Part shown: positions 36,701 to 47,984 of the stretch, piece by piece
Numbering within the stretch: the stretch's first letter is position 1
Layout of the letters: every line of letters starts with the position of its first letter
Origin: Larix kaempferi
Lineage: Eukaryota; Streptophyta; Pinopsida; Pinales; Pinaceae
Direction of reading: 5' to 3'
Length of the DNA stretch: 64,000 nucleotides
Assembly: GCA_027924585.1 (NCBI GenBank)
Contig: BSBM01000151.1
Location: forward strand, 9,085,501 to 9,149,500
The notes under the pieces: generated by a model
The model's input: only the letters and a program-made list of their open reading frames with translations
Databases searched by the model: none
What the model was told of the DNA's origin: nothing
Program-made: the position numbers and the translations under genes

Positions 36701-37413
36701 TTCCTCCATAATTTTAGGGCCGACATACATATTTAATTTATTTTTAATGGGGCCGACATACTATAAAAATATTTTATTATTTTTTTTTAATAAAACTTTG
36801 ACTGAGCCGACTTTGTGTTTGACTGAGCTGACTTATAATTTTCGTTGGGTCAACTTCAAAAATTAATATCTCATCAACCATGAGGAACCACGTGACGTGC
36901 CACCTACCGTTGGAAAGGGCATGACGAGGGCTATCATCTTATGAGGGTCTTGCTTGCATTGACAAGATCCTTTACTCATATTTTCTTCAATTTGTGCAGG
37001 CCATCATGAAATGACTTGAATTCTTCTTGATGGCTTCTTCACGAACTTTTATGGTATAAAGAGCTTCATGCAGGGTCAATGGGTGCAAGATATTCCTTGT
37101 GCACTTAGGACGATCTTCAAGAATTATCATCTCCATCAAGGCTCATCATTTCCATCTAACCATATCAATTGCCAGTAGTGGGTTCCATGACCTTTGCAAG
37201 GTCATCAGGGTCTTCATCAAGGGTTCCAAGACTTCATGGGCTTCTCCATTGTCTGCCAAGGCTTCGGGATTATCTCTAGGGTCTTCAGCATCATCAGCAG
37301 GGCTTCTTCAAGAGTTTCAACAAAGTGGTGATATCAAGACCATGTTGGCATCAATGACAATTTCATCAACAATCTCCCAGACCATGTTGGCATCAATGAC
37401 AATTTCATCAACA
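33765..37413 (-). repeat. 5' LTR of the gag-only element
   Basis: 3,649 bp with TG...CA ends. It is near-identical to 27965-31612, differing by one extra A near 36604 and a substitution at 37112. The right end contains a 42-bp direct duplication (about 37339-37413, each copy with ACCATGTTGGCATCAATGAC), also present in the other LTR. Confidence 0.95.
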
Positions 37414-37418
37414 TCTTC
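37414..37418. repeat. Right target-site duplication TCTTC
   Basis: Matches 27960-27964; it marks the right border of the gag-only element. Confidence 0.9.
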
Positions 37419-38279
37419 CGGTGTGATACCTTGTAATGCTTTAGTGGGGGTGCGATTAACTATGTAATTTGCACAATTAATGGCTTCAGCCCAAAATTGA
37501 AGACTTAGTCCCTTAGATTGGATCATATAATTAGCCATTTCTTTTAAAGTGCGGTTCTTCCGCTCAGCTACACCATTTTGTTGTGGTGTATATGGAACAG
37601 TGTGCTGTTGTTGGATGCCTTGTTCAGTGCAGAAAGTAGTGAACTTTTTGTTAACATATTCTCCTCCATTGTCAGATCTTAACTTAATAATTTGATGACC
37701 AGATTATTTTTCAAGAAGGGCCTTGTAGGCCAAGAACATGTTAAATACTTCGCTCTTAAGTTTTAAGAAATAAACCCAAGTGCGTCTGGTGTAATCATCA
37801 ATGAAAGTTAAGAAACATTTGAAACCAGAAAAGGAAGCAGATGGAAGAGGACCACACAAGTCACTATGCACAAGCTCCAAGGGAACCGAAGCATGCCAAG
37901 AGGCACGTTTGTTAAAACTGTCCCGATGATGTTTTCCGAGTACACAACCGGAACAATCACCATCTTTGCAAGATACCATCGGAAGACCTGTCACCATATT
38001 GTCTTTACATAGTTGTTGCAATGAGCGATAATTTAAGTGACCAAATCGCTCATGCCAAAGTTTGCTCAAGTTATCACTATGAGCAACAAAAACTGAAGGA
38101 AAAGGTGATGACCCAAAGTTGTTAAATTTGTACAACCTGGTAATATCATCAACAATTCCGGTAGCTAGGACCTGTTGAGGATCTTTAAAATCCTTGATTA
38201 CAACTTGGTGAGGTGTAAACGTCCCACTCTTCTTGCTCGGTTTCTGTGCTTGCCTTTTTTCCTGCAAATCACACCACAA
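37414..38279 (-). pseudogene. Copia A GAG-pre-integrase and integrase core, broken
   Basis: Upstream half of the Copia A polyprotein. It shows the pre-integrase zinc motif (LWHERFGHLNYRSL, then CSGCVLGK) and the integrase core with LELVHSDLCGP (first Asp), FLTFIDDYTRR and LRSDNGGEY (second Asp). It continues through AERKNRTLKEMANYM and NRTPTKALQGITPE into the insertion site. Integrase joins cDNA ends to the chromosome. A TAA at 37704-37706 replaces a likely Gln codon (EK-Q-SGHQI), a C-to-T type change. Gag and protease, expected upstream, are missing between 38280 and 38796. Confidence 0.9.
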
Positions 38280-38796
38280 ACCGAAACAAAAAAAACTTTT
38301 CTACAATATGGGGTTAGATCTCGTTAGCTTGCCTGGAAAGTCTATGTTTTCTCTTTGTTTCTGATTTGCCGAAATCGCGCAAGGTGCACGGCAAAGAGCA
38401 TACACAGCCGAGAAAAACCTTTTCCTTTTTTGTTTCTGATTTGCCGAGATCGCACATGGTGCAAAGCAAAGAGCATACGCAGCCAAGGAAAGCAACAATC
38501 TGAAACAAACAAATCTAACAATAAAAACTGATAAAATATGAGATTTTTTAAAACAAATAAAATGCGTCACTGTAACATTATACCTTTAGATATGATGAAA
38601 TACGCGTTTCTGAAGCAATCGGAAACCGTTTTCGATCAAACGAAAACTATTTCTCAATAGAAACGACGCTTCGAACGCAATGGAACACCTCCCACAACCC
38701 AAAAATGTACAAAAATACCAGAACCAAAAACCCTTTCAAGTTTCGGCAACAACAGGTCAAGATCTAGATCATAACCGGAAGCGGCTCTTCATAAAA
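38280..38796. repeat. Copia A leader with internal duplication
   Basis: About 520 bp where gag and protease should be. Two copies (about 38350-38420 and 38428-38495) share 'gtttctgatttgccga' and 'caaagagcata(c)'. This suggests deletion of gag-pro with local duplication of leader sequence. Confidence 0.5.
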
Positions 38797-38808
38797 GCTC
38801 TGATACCA
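38797..38808 (-). other. Primer binding site of Copia A
   Basis: The minus strand reads TGGTATCAGAGC and touches the LTR beginning at 38809. Confidence 0.9.
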
Positions 38809-39266
38809 TGTTCGGGTACACAGGGTACTCCCAAAAGACCGAACACCTAGAGCAACCACTTCACACAAACAGATCACAGATTGATACACCGATGTTTTGA
38901 CGTGGTATAAACCCTCGTGAGGGAAACACTCCACGGCCCCGGCCAAATAGCTTCTACGGGACAATTTATTATGCAAAGAAAGAAAGTTACAAATGAGCTT
39001 CTCATAATCGATCAACTTTCCAATGACCCTCCATGCTCTTTAAATAGAGATCATGGACCAATCGGGTGTTAAGCCACATATCAAGGGTAGGTATGATCTA
39101 AGAGAAGTTGAGCCATCGGATCACTCTATGTCGGGAACATATCATGACCGTCGGATTAAGTATTTACAAATGCATACTAATGCATACTAAAGAAACACAC
39201 TTTACCTAACAGATCTATTACACAAGTTGATCTTAACTAACTCTTAAGTGTCTAAATATCCTAACA
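38809..39266 (-). repeat. 5' LTR of Copia A
   Basis: The 458-bp unit starts TGTTCGGGTACAC and ends ATATCCTAACA. The left end is fixed by the PBS and the right end by TG...CA structure only. Its 3' partner is missing, because Copia A is truncated near 26274. Confidence 0.7.
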
Positions 39267-40465
39267 ATATCCCTTACAATTCAGCCCATAATGCTCCTCA
39301 AAAGGTGTTGAAACAATTCAGACCACAAATGCTCAAATGCTAGGATACAATAGACTTTCCAATCACCATCTAAGAACACCAGATGCAAAGGAGACCACAA
39401 GAATTTCCACAGAAAAGTTTTTCTATATCAAGATTCCAAGAGTCAAAAACCCCTTTACAATGAGAAGCTCTCTCCTTTAGATAGGATGGAGAGAGGCCAT
39501 AATCCTAACCACTTTTTGAATGAGTGGCCAAGATTAAAAGATCAAAAGATCTAATCAATGGTTGAGATGAACTCAACAATACAATACATGGATCACTAAT
39601 AAAATAATACATCAATGGACCAAATCACCCTAGAAGAGGGGGGTCCCACCAAAAGTGAGTGATAAAACATAAGATCTAGCTCATGGTGGGTCCAAGGGGT
39701 AATTTCTAACACCCTTGGTCAATCCCCATGGCACAATATCCAAAAATAAATAAGCTAGACCCCAAATCGTGCCTCTCTGGGAAAGTCGTGAGCCTTAGGA
39801 GGCTCCAGAAATCAATATTAAATGCCAAATGTGATGGGTGTGGGTCCCAGTGAAAGCTGAAACTGCTGGAGAAGGTATGGAAAACATCCCACTCATCATC
39901 ACAAGTCATCCCATGCCATAACTTTGCCTTGGCAACCCAAATCGAATCCTTCAATAGCCATTTTCACCATTTCTGGACTGCCTTGGGAAATGTGAACATG
40001 CCCAAACTGCCTCATGGAGTGCCTACGCTGTCAAGGTGAGGCCACCAGGCTCTTTGGGAGGGGGGTAATATGGTAGAATCAAGTGGCTGGACCAACCCCT
40101 CCATGCACATCGCCCTAGGTGAGTCATATACCTGAACACCAAAATATACCATAGCACCAAAATATACCTGCTGAGTCATATACCTGAATGCTCATCATTT
40201 GAACCAATATCTGTCCTCTGAAACTGTTGCTGTAACTTTAGGCAATACTGACTGCTCTGTATAAATGGCTAAATGACTACATCTGTCATCTCTCTGAGTG
40301 TCTTGAAACTCAGTCATGGCATGGGGAATAAAACTGCTGTCCATAATCTGATAGTGATCCATATAGATGCTCATCTCAGCATCTCAATGCGAGGGAACTG
40401 GCTGAATAATGTACTGGAATTTGAAAAATAATGTATGGTAGCCCGGCTATTATATATGTGATAAC
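39267..40465 (-). repeat. Truncated, internally deleted G3-family LTR
   Basis: From about 39320 it matches the G3 LTR from about 44490. It then jumps near 40120 from the equivalent of about 45285 to about 46880, and ends GTGATAACA at 40465. The sequence after it equals that after the G3 LTR at 47191, so both belong to one duplicated block. Confidence 0.75.
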
Positions 40466-41062
40466 AAGAACCAAGTCCTTTACAAAAAACCATGGGAGAA
40501 CATTTTATTACAAACCCCGCAGCGCCATGGACATGTGGTAAAAAATAAAAAAAAGGCTCTCAAAAAGGCCTGATGGTCATCATATCATCACAAAATGAAC
40601 ATTGACATGTTCAACTCTGCTCGCTCGCTTGATAATCCAACCAAGTACAACTTAGTTGGCAATAGATAACATGATTTTGTGAGTAAATCATATGTGATGC
40701 TGTTGGCTGTAATAAATTTCATGATGCATCTGGTATGTTGTAATTTTGCTAGGATGCATTTGGTTTACTGGACACCATCTTTAGCCATTTATTATGTTAA
40801 ATATACCCTTTTCTATTTTAGTTTATTGAATACTCTGAATTTCGTTGATGAAAATTAGCTATTCAAGGAAAGGACAAAAAACATAAAGACATGTAATTGT
40901 AAGATAAGTTTTATTATTACTGCATAAAGATGGGTATGGTCTATTTTTATTAAGAGTTGCTGCATTGCTATTTTTTCTTTACCAGTAAATGCAAAGTGAC
41001 GAGCCATTCATATTATTGCTACAGATATTAAGTGCAATGCCAAGTTCTCAAAACCTTATTGT
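40466..41062 (+). pseudogene. Duplicated gene segment: LTR tip, intron and broken exon copy
   Basis: This is a close copy of 47192-47790. The first ~205 bp (40466 to about 40670) are the tip of a G1-family LTR. Then follow about 350 bp of host intron and, after the acceptor GCTACAG, 38 of the 48 bases of the carrier exon (41025-41062). The exon copy reads ILSAMPSSQNLIV, with Ser where the full exon has Ala, and breaks before the last ten bases and the splice donor. It is therefore a non-functional partial exon lying about 6.7 kb upstream of the intact one. Its acceptor is intact, so it could act as a decoy. Confidence 0.8.
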
Positions 41063-41579
41063 CAGAACGTCGCATGTATATATATATATCAAATAAACAA
41101 CAATGTTGAAACTGAAATAAGTGCAGAAAAGTAAATCTAATCTACTAACACAACTTTTAAAGTTTGGTTTTATTGTGCAGGAAAAGAAAATGACAAGTCC
41201 TCATTTAAACTAAGAGCTTCAAAAGGAGCTTAAGAAAAGACAAAAAGGTGCCAGACTCAATGGTTGAAAAGACTAACTACTGCCCAAGAAGGCTTATTTA
41301 GTTCCTACCTACTCTCTTCTACCAGGCAAGGCAACGTACGACAAGCGAAGAAGTCCCAACTAGGTGGGATCGGGGATATGATCCCTTAAATCCCTCTGAT
41401 TCACAGGATATAACATACGTCGCCCACTACTAGTGGTCAGAAAGAAGGTTGGGAACTACTTCCTCGTTTATAGATTGGATACTTTGGTTGTTCCTTAGGT
41501 TCTAGGAGATTTATGGCACAACATGAGGAACTAGGTTCATCTATTACTTCTTCTTCTTGTTCCCATGGTTCTTCCTCTA
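41063..41579 (-). other. G3 internal sequence after the junction
   Basis: Starts where the exon copy breaks off (TTATTGT then CAGAACG). It contains an (AT)n run near 41076-41089 and no recognised domain. It presumably belongs to the G3 internal region left of gag. Confidence 0.35.
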
Positions 41580-42631
41580 GAAGGATTCTTCCAAAATCTT
41601 CATCAAAGGATAAGTCATTAATAAAGTTGATGTTTTCTGGTTGGTGTCAGAAGGCTTTCCCTCTGTTTCATCACACCAATTAACATTCTTTTTCTCAGAA
41701 TTTTCTAGGTACTCAGGTCGTCGCCTATCTCTATCCCCCTCAGGCCTTCTATTGTTGTTCTAGTAAGGTTTGGGGCCATAAGGATTTCTATGTCTCTCAG
41801 GATCATTCAAACTTGCGACACTTTTGGTTAGGACAGTTAGTTGTCTCATCATCTCTTGCATAGTTTCTAACGTGTCCTTTGATTCCTTTGGCTCACTCAC
41901 AGGTTCTTTGGGCTTTCGAAGTTTGGGGTCAGATCTAGAAGTGGAAGGGGTAAAGTGATCAAAAACGTTTTGTTTCCCCATATATGTTGCATTCTGTTCA
42001 ACCATCTTTGCATTGAATTGGGCAGTCTTTAAGTCATTTGGGTTTTTATCCTTCAAGTGATAACCAAGCCATCTTTCGAATGCATTCAAGTAATGAATAA
42101 CAATCGCTTGATCTCTTCAGGGATATTGGCTACAGTCTTGTCAAATCTTATGTTAAACTCATGGATTGTTTCATTTTCTCTTTTCTTAATGTCAAACAAT
42201 TGGTAGAAGAGAAATTTCCCATCTAACTTGCGGGACCACTCACTATTAAGCTTATTGACGAAGTTGTCATACCCATCAATGGATGAGGCAGGCAACCTGT
42301 CAAACCACTTCCGAACATCTCCTTCTAAAGATGCTAGGAGATCCCTCATGAAAACATCTTTCTCAAATGCTCCATATGCTTCCATGTGTTCCCATACTTT
42401 ATCAACATGATCTTCAATGGAGATAGCAGATACTCTATCAAACTTGGGAACCTTTTCAAAATACTTTTCAGGCATGTCATGGGGTGCTCCTTGGATTTGA
42501 GAAAAATCTAAAGGAGATGGCTTAGCCTTCCTTCCGAAGATCCTAGGATTCTGTGGGGGAGGAGGAACATTCTGATTTCCACCAGAGTTTGTTCCGGCCA
42601 TTGGATTAGTTGAAGTTGAAGGAGATCCCAA
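41580..42631 (-). pseudogene. Gypsy G3 gag, broken
   Basis: Minus-strand gag of a Ty3/gypsy element. Frame 42086-42631 starts MGSPSTSTNPMAG and contains the capsid-like motifs DHVDKVWEHMEAYGAF, FMRDLLASLEGDVRKWFDRL and FYQLFDIKKRENETIHEF. The protein then shifts frame near 42100 into 41760-42089 (MNAFERWLGYHLK). It meets a TAG at 41760-41762, where a Gln codon is likely, and stays open afterwards (NNNRRPEGDRDRRRPEYLEN) to about 41580. No protease or pol follows on the left; the exon-bearing duplicated block is there instead. The PBS and LTR lie to the right. Confidence 0.85.
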
Positions 42632-42995
42632 AGAGTGATTTGGAGAAGAAGAGTGATTATAGATCTTCCAAAGAAAATTGGATGATCCTTCTTTGATTTG
42701 TCTTCTGTTCCGAATATAAGTTAAAGGGGATGCTTCAAGGTTAAGGCGTTCTAAGAACTTAGGATTTAGACGTTGGGTTCAGTCCTCAGTAGAGTTGCGG
42801 GGTTGAGTCGCCAAGTGAACCACACAAGTAATTCACCGAAATGAAATATGTCGTAGGAGAGGTGAGATGAGTGAATTAAGTTGGTGATTGAAATAGTTAT
42901 GGAATTAGAAATGCAATCACCAAGGCAAAATATTGGATGTGATAAGATAAGAGTTAACGCACGGACACTCGTAGACACCGAAGGTAAGCCTCTAC

Positions 42996-43014
42996 CTCCC
43001 CGACAATGGCGCCA
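42996..43014 (-). other. Primer binding site of G3
   Basis: The minus strand reads TGGCGCCATTGTCGGGGAG, three bases from the LTR start at 43018, the same spacing as in G2. Confidence 0.85.
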
Positions 43015-43017
43015 AAA

Positions 43018-46000
43018 TGTTATCACCAAACTTGTAGTTGCCCCTAGAGATGGATCCAAGATGGATGGCAGAGGGGATGGGCAACCAAAGAGGTGCAACC
43101 AAGATAGCCTCGACTCCCAATGGATGGTTGTCACGCTAATCGAGGCAATCTTCACTTTATGTTATCTAGCCCAAGACAACAAAGGGGGAGACCCAGATCT
43201 ACTCTCGATAGGAGAGATCAGACCAAGACACCAGATCAGATCAAGTATGGATGAAGTACGTAAGGTGTATGGTAGACCCTAGATCTATGGATAAAGTCAC
43301 AAGATGAGTAATGGGTTGGATCAAGAGGTTTAAGCAATGTAGATTTGGTCCAACTTGGTTATGTGAGTGACTTATGAGATGTAAAACCAGATCTAAGATC
43401 AGGGTATTGGTTAAATATGAGAAAATCCACTGCCTTGGGAACCGTGTCTAATGCAGGGTAGTTAAGGACCAAATTGGGGCTAACCAGTACCAAAGATAGG
43501 CTTGATGAGTGGGTATGACAATGTCTAGGTGTTCAAGCAGTAATACAAAGACCAAACCACAAGCAAACTCAACAAACCAGAAAAGTTGTGAGGGCTTGGA
43601 GAAGGATCAGTGCCTTGGAAAGTGGGCCAAATGGAGTCGGATGTCCACCAAATTGTAGATCAGGGATGTTGAGGTGTAAAGCTAGGTGGGTCTTGAAGAT
43701 TAGGATCATCCAATGGCTAGATATCAGTAGATCTGAGATTGAAATGCATCACCAAGTGACCCAAGTGGGGTTCAACCCTCAAAATGAGGAATGGGGCCCA
43801 CAAGGCAGAAATCAACAAGGTGAAGCACTAGGGGTAGGTTATCAACTGTGGAGATTAAGGATCAAGTGGGATCTCACCTACCCAGGTGCTAGATCTAGCA
43901 AAACTCACCCATCCAAGAAGTGCGACCTCACTTAGAGAGGCTAATTTGCCTTGGGAAATGGGTCGGATGAATCCCAATCCACACCAAACTATGGATCCGA
44001 ATTGCCGTGGATGTTATAGAGCTGGGTTTTAAATATTTTACCCAAAAGCCAAGTAGATCTGAGAAAATGTAAAATGAGGGTTTTAACAATGATGTAGTTG
44101 TGCCAATGGATTGGGACCAAGACAAGAAGAACAAACCTGTGGATCTTACCTGGATAACCTTGTAGATGCCTTGATGATGATGATCTATCCAAACCCGATC
44201 AATTTGAAGTAGTTTTCTATGAGATCGATTTAGTCCAAGGAAGCCAATGCGCCCTCTCTCTTGCACAACAAACGTCAACCATATTAGATTTGCTGCAAAC
44301 AAGAGATAATGCTAATGCCACAAGAGAAATAATAGAAAGATAGCATAGATCACAATGATACTAATGATAACCCCCTGATACAAGCGAATTCCATGTGGAG
44401 CGAGTTGAAGAAGCCTTGCAAAAACGCCTAAGTGAAGTCGCCCTCGTGTAGACAAGACAAAAGTTTCCAAAAAATATAGATCTTACCACAAATGCCCAAA
44501 TGCTTGGATACAATAGAATTTCCAATCACCATCTAAGAACACCAGATGCAAAGGAGACCAAAAGAATTTCCACAGAATTTTTTTTTCTATATCAAGATTC
44601 CAAGAGCCAAAGACCCCTTTACAATGAGAAGCTCTCTCCTTTAAATAGGATGGAGAGAGGCCATAATCCTAACCACTTTTTGAATGAGTGGCCAAGATTA
44701 AAAGATCAAAAGATCTAATCAATGGTTGAGATGAACTCAACAATACAATACATGGATCACTAATAAAATAATACATCAATGGACCAAATCGTCCTAGGAG
44801 AGGGGGGTCCCACCAAAAGTGAGTGATAAAACATAAGATCTAGCTCATGGTGGGTCCAAGGGGTAATTTCTAACACCCTTGGTTAATCCCCATGGCATAA
44901 TATCCAAAAATAAATAAGCTAGACACCAAATCGTGCCCCTCTGGGAAAGTCGTGAGCCTTAGGAGGCTCCAGAAATCAATATAAAATGCCAAATGTGATG
45001 GGTGTGGGTCCCAGTGAAAGCTGAAACTGCTGGAGAAGGTATGGAAAACATCCCACTCATCATCATAAGTCATCCCATGCCATAACTTTGCCTTAGTAGC
45101 CTAAATCGAATCCTTCAGTAGCCATTTTCACCATTTCTGGACTGCCTCGGGGAATGTTAACATGCCCAAACTGCCTCCTGGAGTTCCTGCGCTGTCAAGG
45201 TGAGGCCACCAGGATCTTTGGGAGGGGGGTAATATGGTCGAATCAAGTGGCTGGACCACTCTCTCCATGCATAGTGCCCTAGGTGAACTCATCAACTCTC
45301 TGCTCTGCTCTGACAGGGCCTCTGATAGGCCAAAACTGCACTAGGATAGCCAACTGAGGCTAAATATCACTGTAACTGCCCGGAACTGAAAACAGACTGT
45401 CCCATTGAACTCAAAAGGTCCAACTCCATCTAAAAGTTGTACTCATACACCATATAGACCTTTGCATGGTCAAAAATAAATACTCATCATATCCGGCAGA
45501 CCAAATAATAATAATCTGTAAAAGTGCTGAAAAGCACAAATCATCATCATAAGCCTGAAACCACAGCATAGAACCATCATGGTGACTTGTACCAGACCAT
45601 ATATAGTATCTCTGTATCATCTGAGGTCTGCCACCTCATTTCCTTTGGTTGACTTTTGGTCAAACCAGGTTTGACCAAGTCAACATGACCAAAATATAAC
45701 TCAAACTGTCATCAAACTGCTGCAAGGTGTCAAATGTTAAACCATGCTTTACAATCCATTCAAATAGCAATTATAACAAAAATTAATCATTACTGGCAAT
45801 CTAAATCCAAATATATAAGGTCATTAATTATTATTTATAACTCAGACTAGACTTTCAAGACCATACTCACTTCACAGTTGTGATCAATTTGCTAGGGAAG
45901 GGTGAAGGCTAAAAATAAAATGGCTAGGCCAAGGGATGACTTATTGACTTAACACTGTGACACTTTGGATATGGAAAAAGGGAATACACACCATAGCATA

Positions 46001-46732
46001 TACCGGACAAGCAATAACACAGGGAATGGCGGTGTCTCACAAATGGGTAAGTTGTTCAAAGAGTGTTTATTCACCTTGGAAGATGCTCACAATCTATAAT
46101 ACAAATGAGGCCAACAATATTTTTGATATAGTGTTTAAGTTCCATTGCTTTTTGGGCCTACAGTTTCCATAGCCTTTGATCTATGTGTGTTTATAAACAC
46201 ATTGCATAGATTTACATTTCATTAGGCTTCGTGCTGCAGGTGTGTTTTTAAGGCAGTTATTTACCTGAGCACTTCCAAGTGTGTTTTTAGACATCTTGTT
46301 TACCTTGGTTTTATAATTCACAATAGATATAACATTTGATATTTCTTTGCCAGATTCATTTGGCTTTTCACATTTTTGCATTTATGGCAGTACTATTTGT
46401 TTCAGGTTTAGCCAACAACATCTTTAGTGACTAGGGGGACTAATCCAACTCACCGAAGGTAAGTTTTGTCACCAACTCAGAGCCGAGACACAATAAACAA
46501 GGAAGTTCATCCAATACAGAGGCTACTGCGGGGAAAGGTCCTCCATGCCACTAGTCAAGTAATAAGTCAAGGTAATGAACAAACTGGGTAGGTCATGGAT
46601 GGATGAAGATAGTGAATAATGAGACCAACACTAGCAAGCCAAAGTATGGTGGGAATGATCACCTCTATTCTCCCTAGGAAGGGTAAAACCAATGAGTATG
46701 GATAGTGAATTTCTAAGTATGAGTAGGGACAA

Positions 46733-46775
<43 letters not shown>

Positions 46776-47191
46776 TACAACCAGGTCCACATATCTACAT
46801 GATCGCCATGATCGCCAGATCATGATACTAAATGCTAAGACATGCTACAAAAATGAATATAAAAGCAATATAACCATAACACCAAAATATACCTGCTGAG
46901 TGATATACCTGAATGCTCATCATCTGAACCAATATCTGTCCTTTGAAACTGTTGCTGTAACTCTGGGCAATATTGACTGCTCTGTATAAATGGCTAAATG
47001 ACTACATCGGTCATCTCTTTGAGTGTCCTGAAACTCAGTCATGGCATGGGGAATAAAATTGATGTCCATAATATGATAGTGATCCATATAGATGCTCATC
47101 TCAGCATCTCAATGCGAGGGAACTGGCTAAATAATGTACTAGAATCTGAAAAATAATGTATGGTAGCCCGGCTACTATATATGTGATAACA
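43018..47191 (-). repeat. G3 LTR, 4,174 bp
   Basis: Starts TGTTATCACC beside the PBS and ends ATATGTGATAACA, so the ends form a 9-bp inverted repeat (TGTTATCAC/GTGATAACA). The body is shared with the solo LTR 15142-19618 and the fragments at 14323 and 39320. It serves as 5' LTR for the gag to its left. On its right it abuts the tip of a G1-family LTR (47192-47392), into which it appears to have inserted. It contains no convincing gene. Confidence 0.85.
46735..46773. repeat. (AT)n microsatellite
   Basis: 39 bases of alternating A and T inside the G3 LTR. Confidence 0.95.
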
Positions 47192-47392
47192 GGAACCAAG
47201 TCCTTTACAAAAAACCATGGGAGAACATTTTATTACAAACCCCGCAGCGCCATGGACATGTGGTAAAGGTTTTTTAAAAAAAAGCCCCCAAAAAGGCCTG
47301 ATGGTCATCATATCATCGCAAAATGAACATTGACATGTTCAACTCTGTCCGGTCGCTTGATAATCCAACCAAGTACAACTTAGTTGGCAACA
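47192..47392 (-). repeat. Tip of a G1-family LTR
   Basis: Contains TTTTATTACAAACCCC, GCGCCATGG, TAATCCAACCAAGTACAA and ends TTGGCAACA. These match the end of the G1 LTR near 7720-7905 (TTTATTACAAACCCC ... ATAATCCAACTATGGTAC ... TTGGTAACA). Confidence 0.6.
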
Positions 47393-47752
47393 TATAACAT
47401 GATTTTGTGAGTAAATCATAGGTGATGCTGTTGGCTGTAATAAATTACAAGATGCATCTGGTATGTAGTAATTTTGCTAGGATGCATTTGGTTTACTGGA
47501 CACCATCGTTAGCCATTTATTATGTTAAATATACCCTTTTCTATTTTAGTTTATTGAATACTCTGAATTTCGTTGATGAAAATTAGCTATTCAAGGAAAG
47601 GACAAAAAACATAAAGACATGTAATTGTAAGATAAGTTTTATTATTCCTGCACAAAGATGGGTATGGTCTATTTTTATCAAGAGTTGCTGCATTGCTATT
47701 TTTTCTTTACCAGTAAATGCAAAGTGACGAGCCATTCATATTATTGCTACAG

Positions 47753-47800
47753 ATATTAAGTGCAATGCCAAGTGCTCAAAACCTTATTGTTCTTCTACAG
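47753..47800 (+). CDS. PIN-LIKES-type carrier, third readable exon
   Basis: A 48-nt exon encoding ILSAMPSAQNLIVLLQ, bordered by GCTACAG and the consensus donor GTGAGT. The small-residue MPSAQN motif resembles the P-S/A-x-N segment of the Mem_trans C-terminal half. Phase 0 on both sides joins it to ILTIL upstream and LRSSTR downstream. A broken copy of this exon lies at 41025-41062. Confidence 0.6.
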
Positions 47801-47984
47801 GTGAGTTTTTATTGTTGAATGTCGATACTATGTTATTCAGATTTAAGGCTAAAATGGTGATAACGCACAATCTGAAGAAAAAGAAAATTCAAGAATAGAT
47901 CATAGCAGATGATCCAAAGAGACTGCTAATGTTAATATATTTTGTTTTTTTTTCTATTATTGCTGATGCTGTTGGAATTAATAG

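Larger units (their letters stand above)
27965..37413 (-). mobile_element. Young gag-only LTR retrotransposon (TR-GAG/LARD-like), 9,449 bp
   Basis: A complete element with two near-identical LTRs (27965-31612 and 33765-37413), an internal region of only 2,152 bp (31613-33764), PBS, PPT and a 5-bp TSD (TCTTC). The internal part codes only for Copia-type Gag (UBN2 domain and CCHC knuckles); protease, integrase, RT and RNase H are absent. It must therefore have moved using proteins of another element. Large LTRs with a short internal region recall LARDs, and the gag-only content recalls the described TR-GAG class. It is inserted in the integrase domain of Copia A, in the same orientation. Only two LTR differences were seen, so the insertion is recent. 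Confidence 0.93.
865..47752 (+). other. Inferred giant intron filled with LTR retrotransposons
   Basis: The interval runs from the donor GTTAGT after the exon ending at 864 to the acceptor GCTACAG before the exon at 47753, about 46.9 kb. The flanking exons fit the same protein family in order and join in phase 0 (ILTIL then ILSAMPSAQN). Everything identifiable between them is retrotransposon, LTR or repeat, apart from short native intron stretches near both ends. Long introns of this kind are known from conifers. That a single transcript spans the interval is inferred. Confidence 0.55.
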
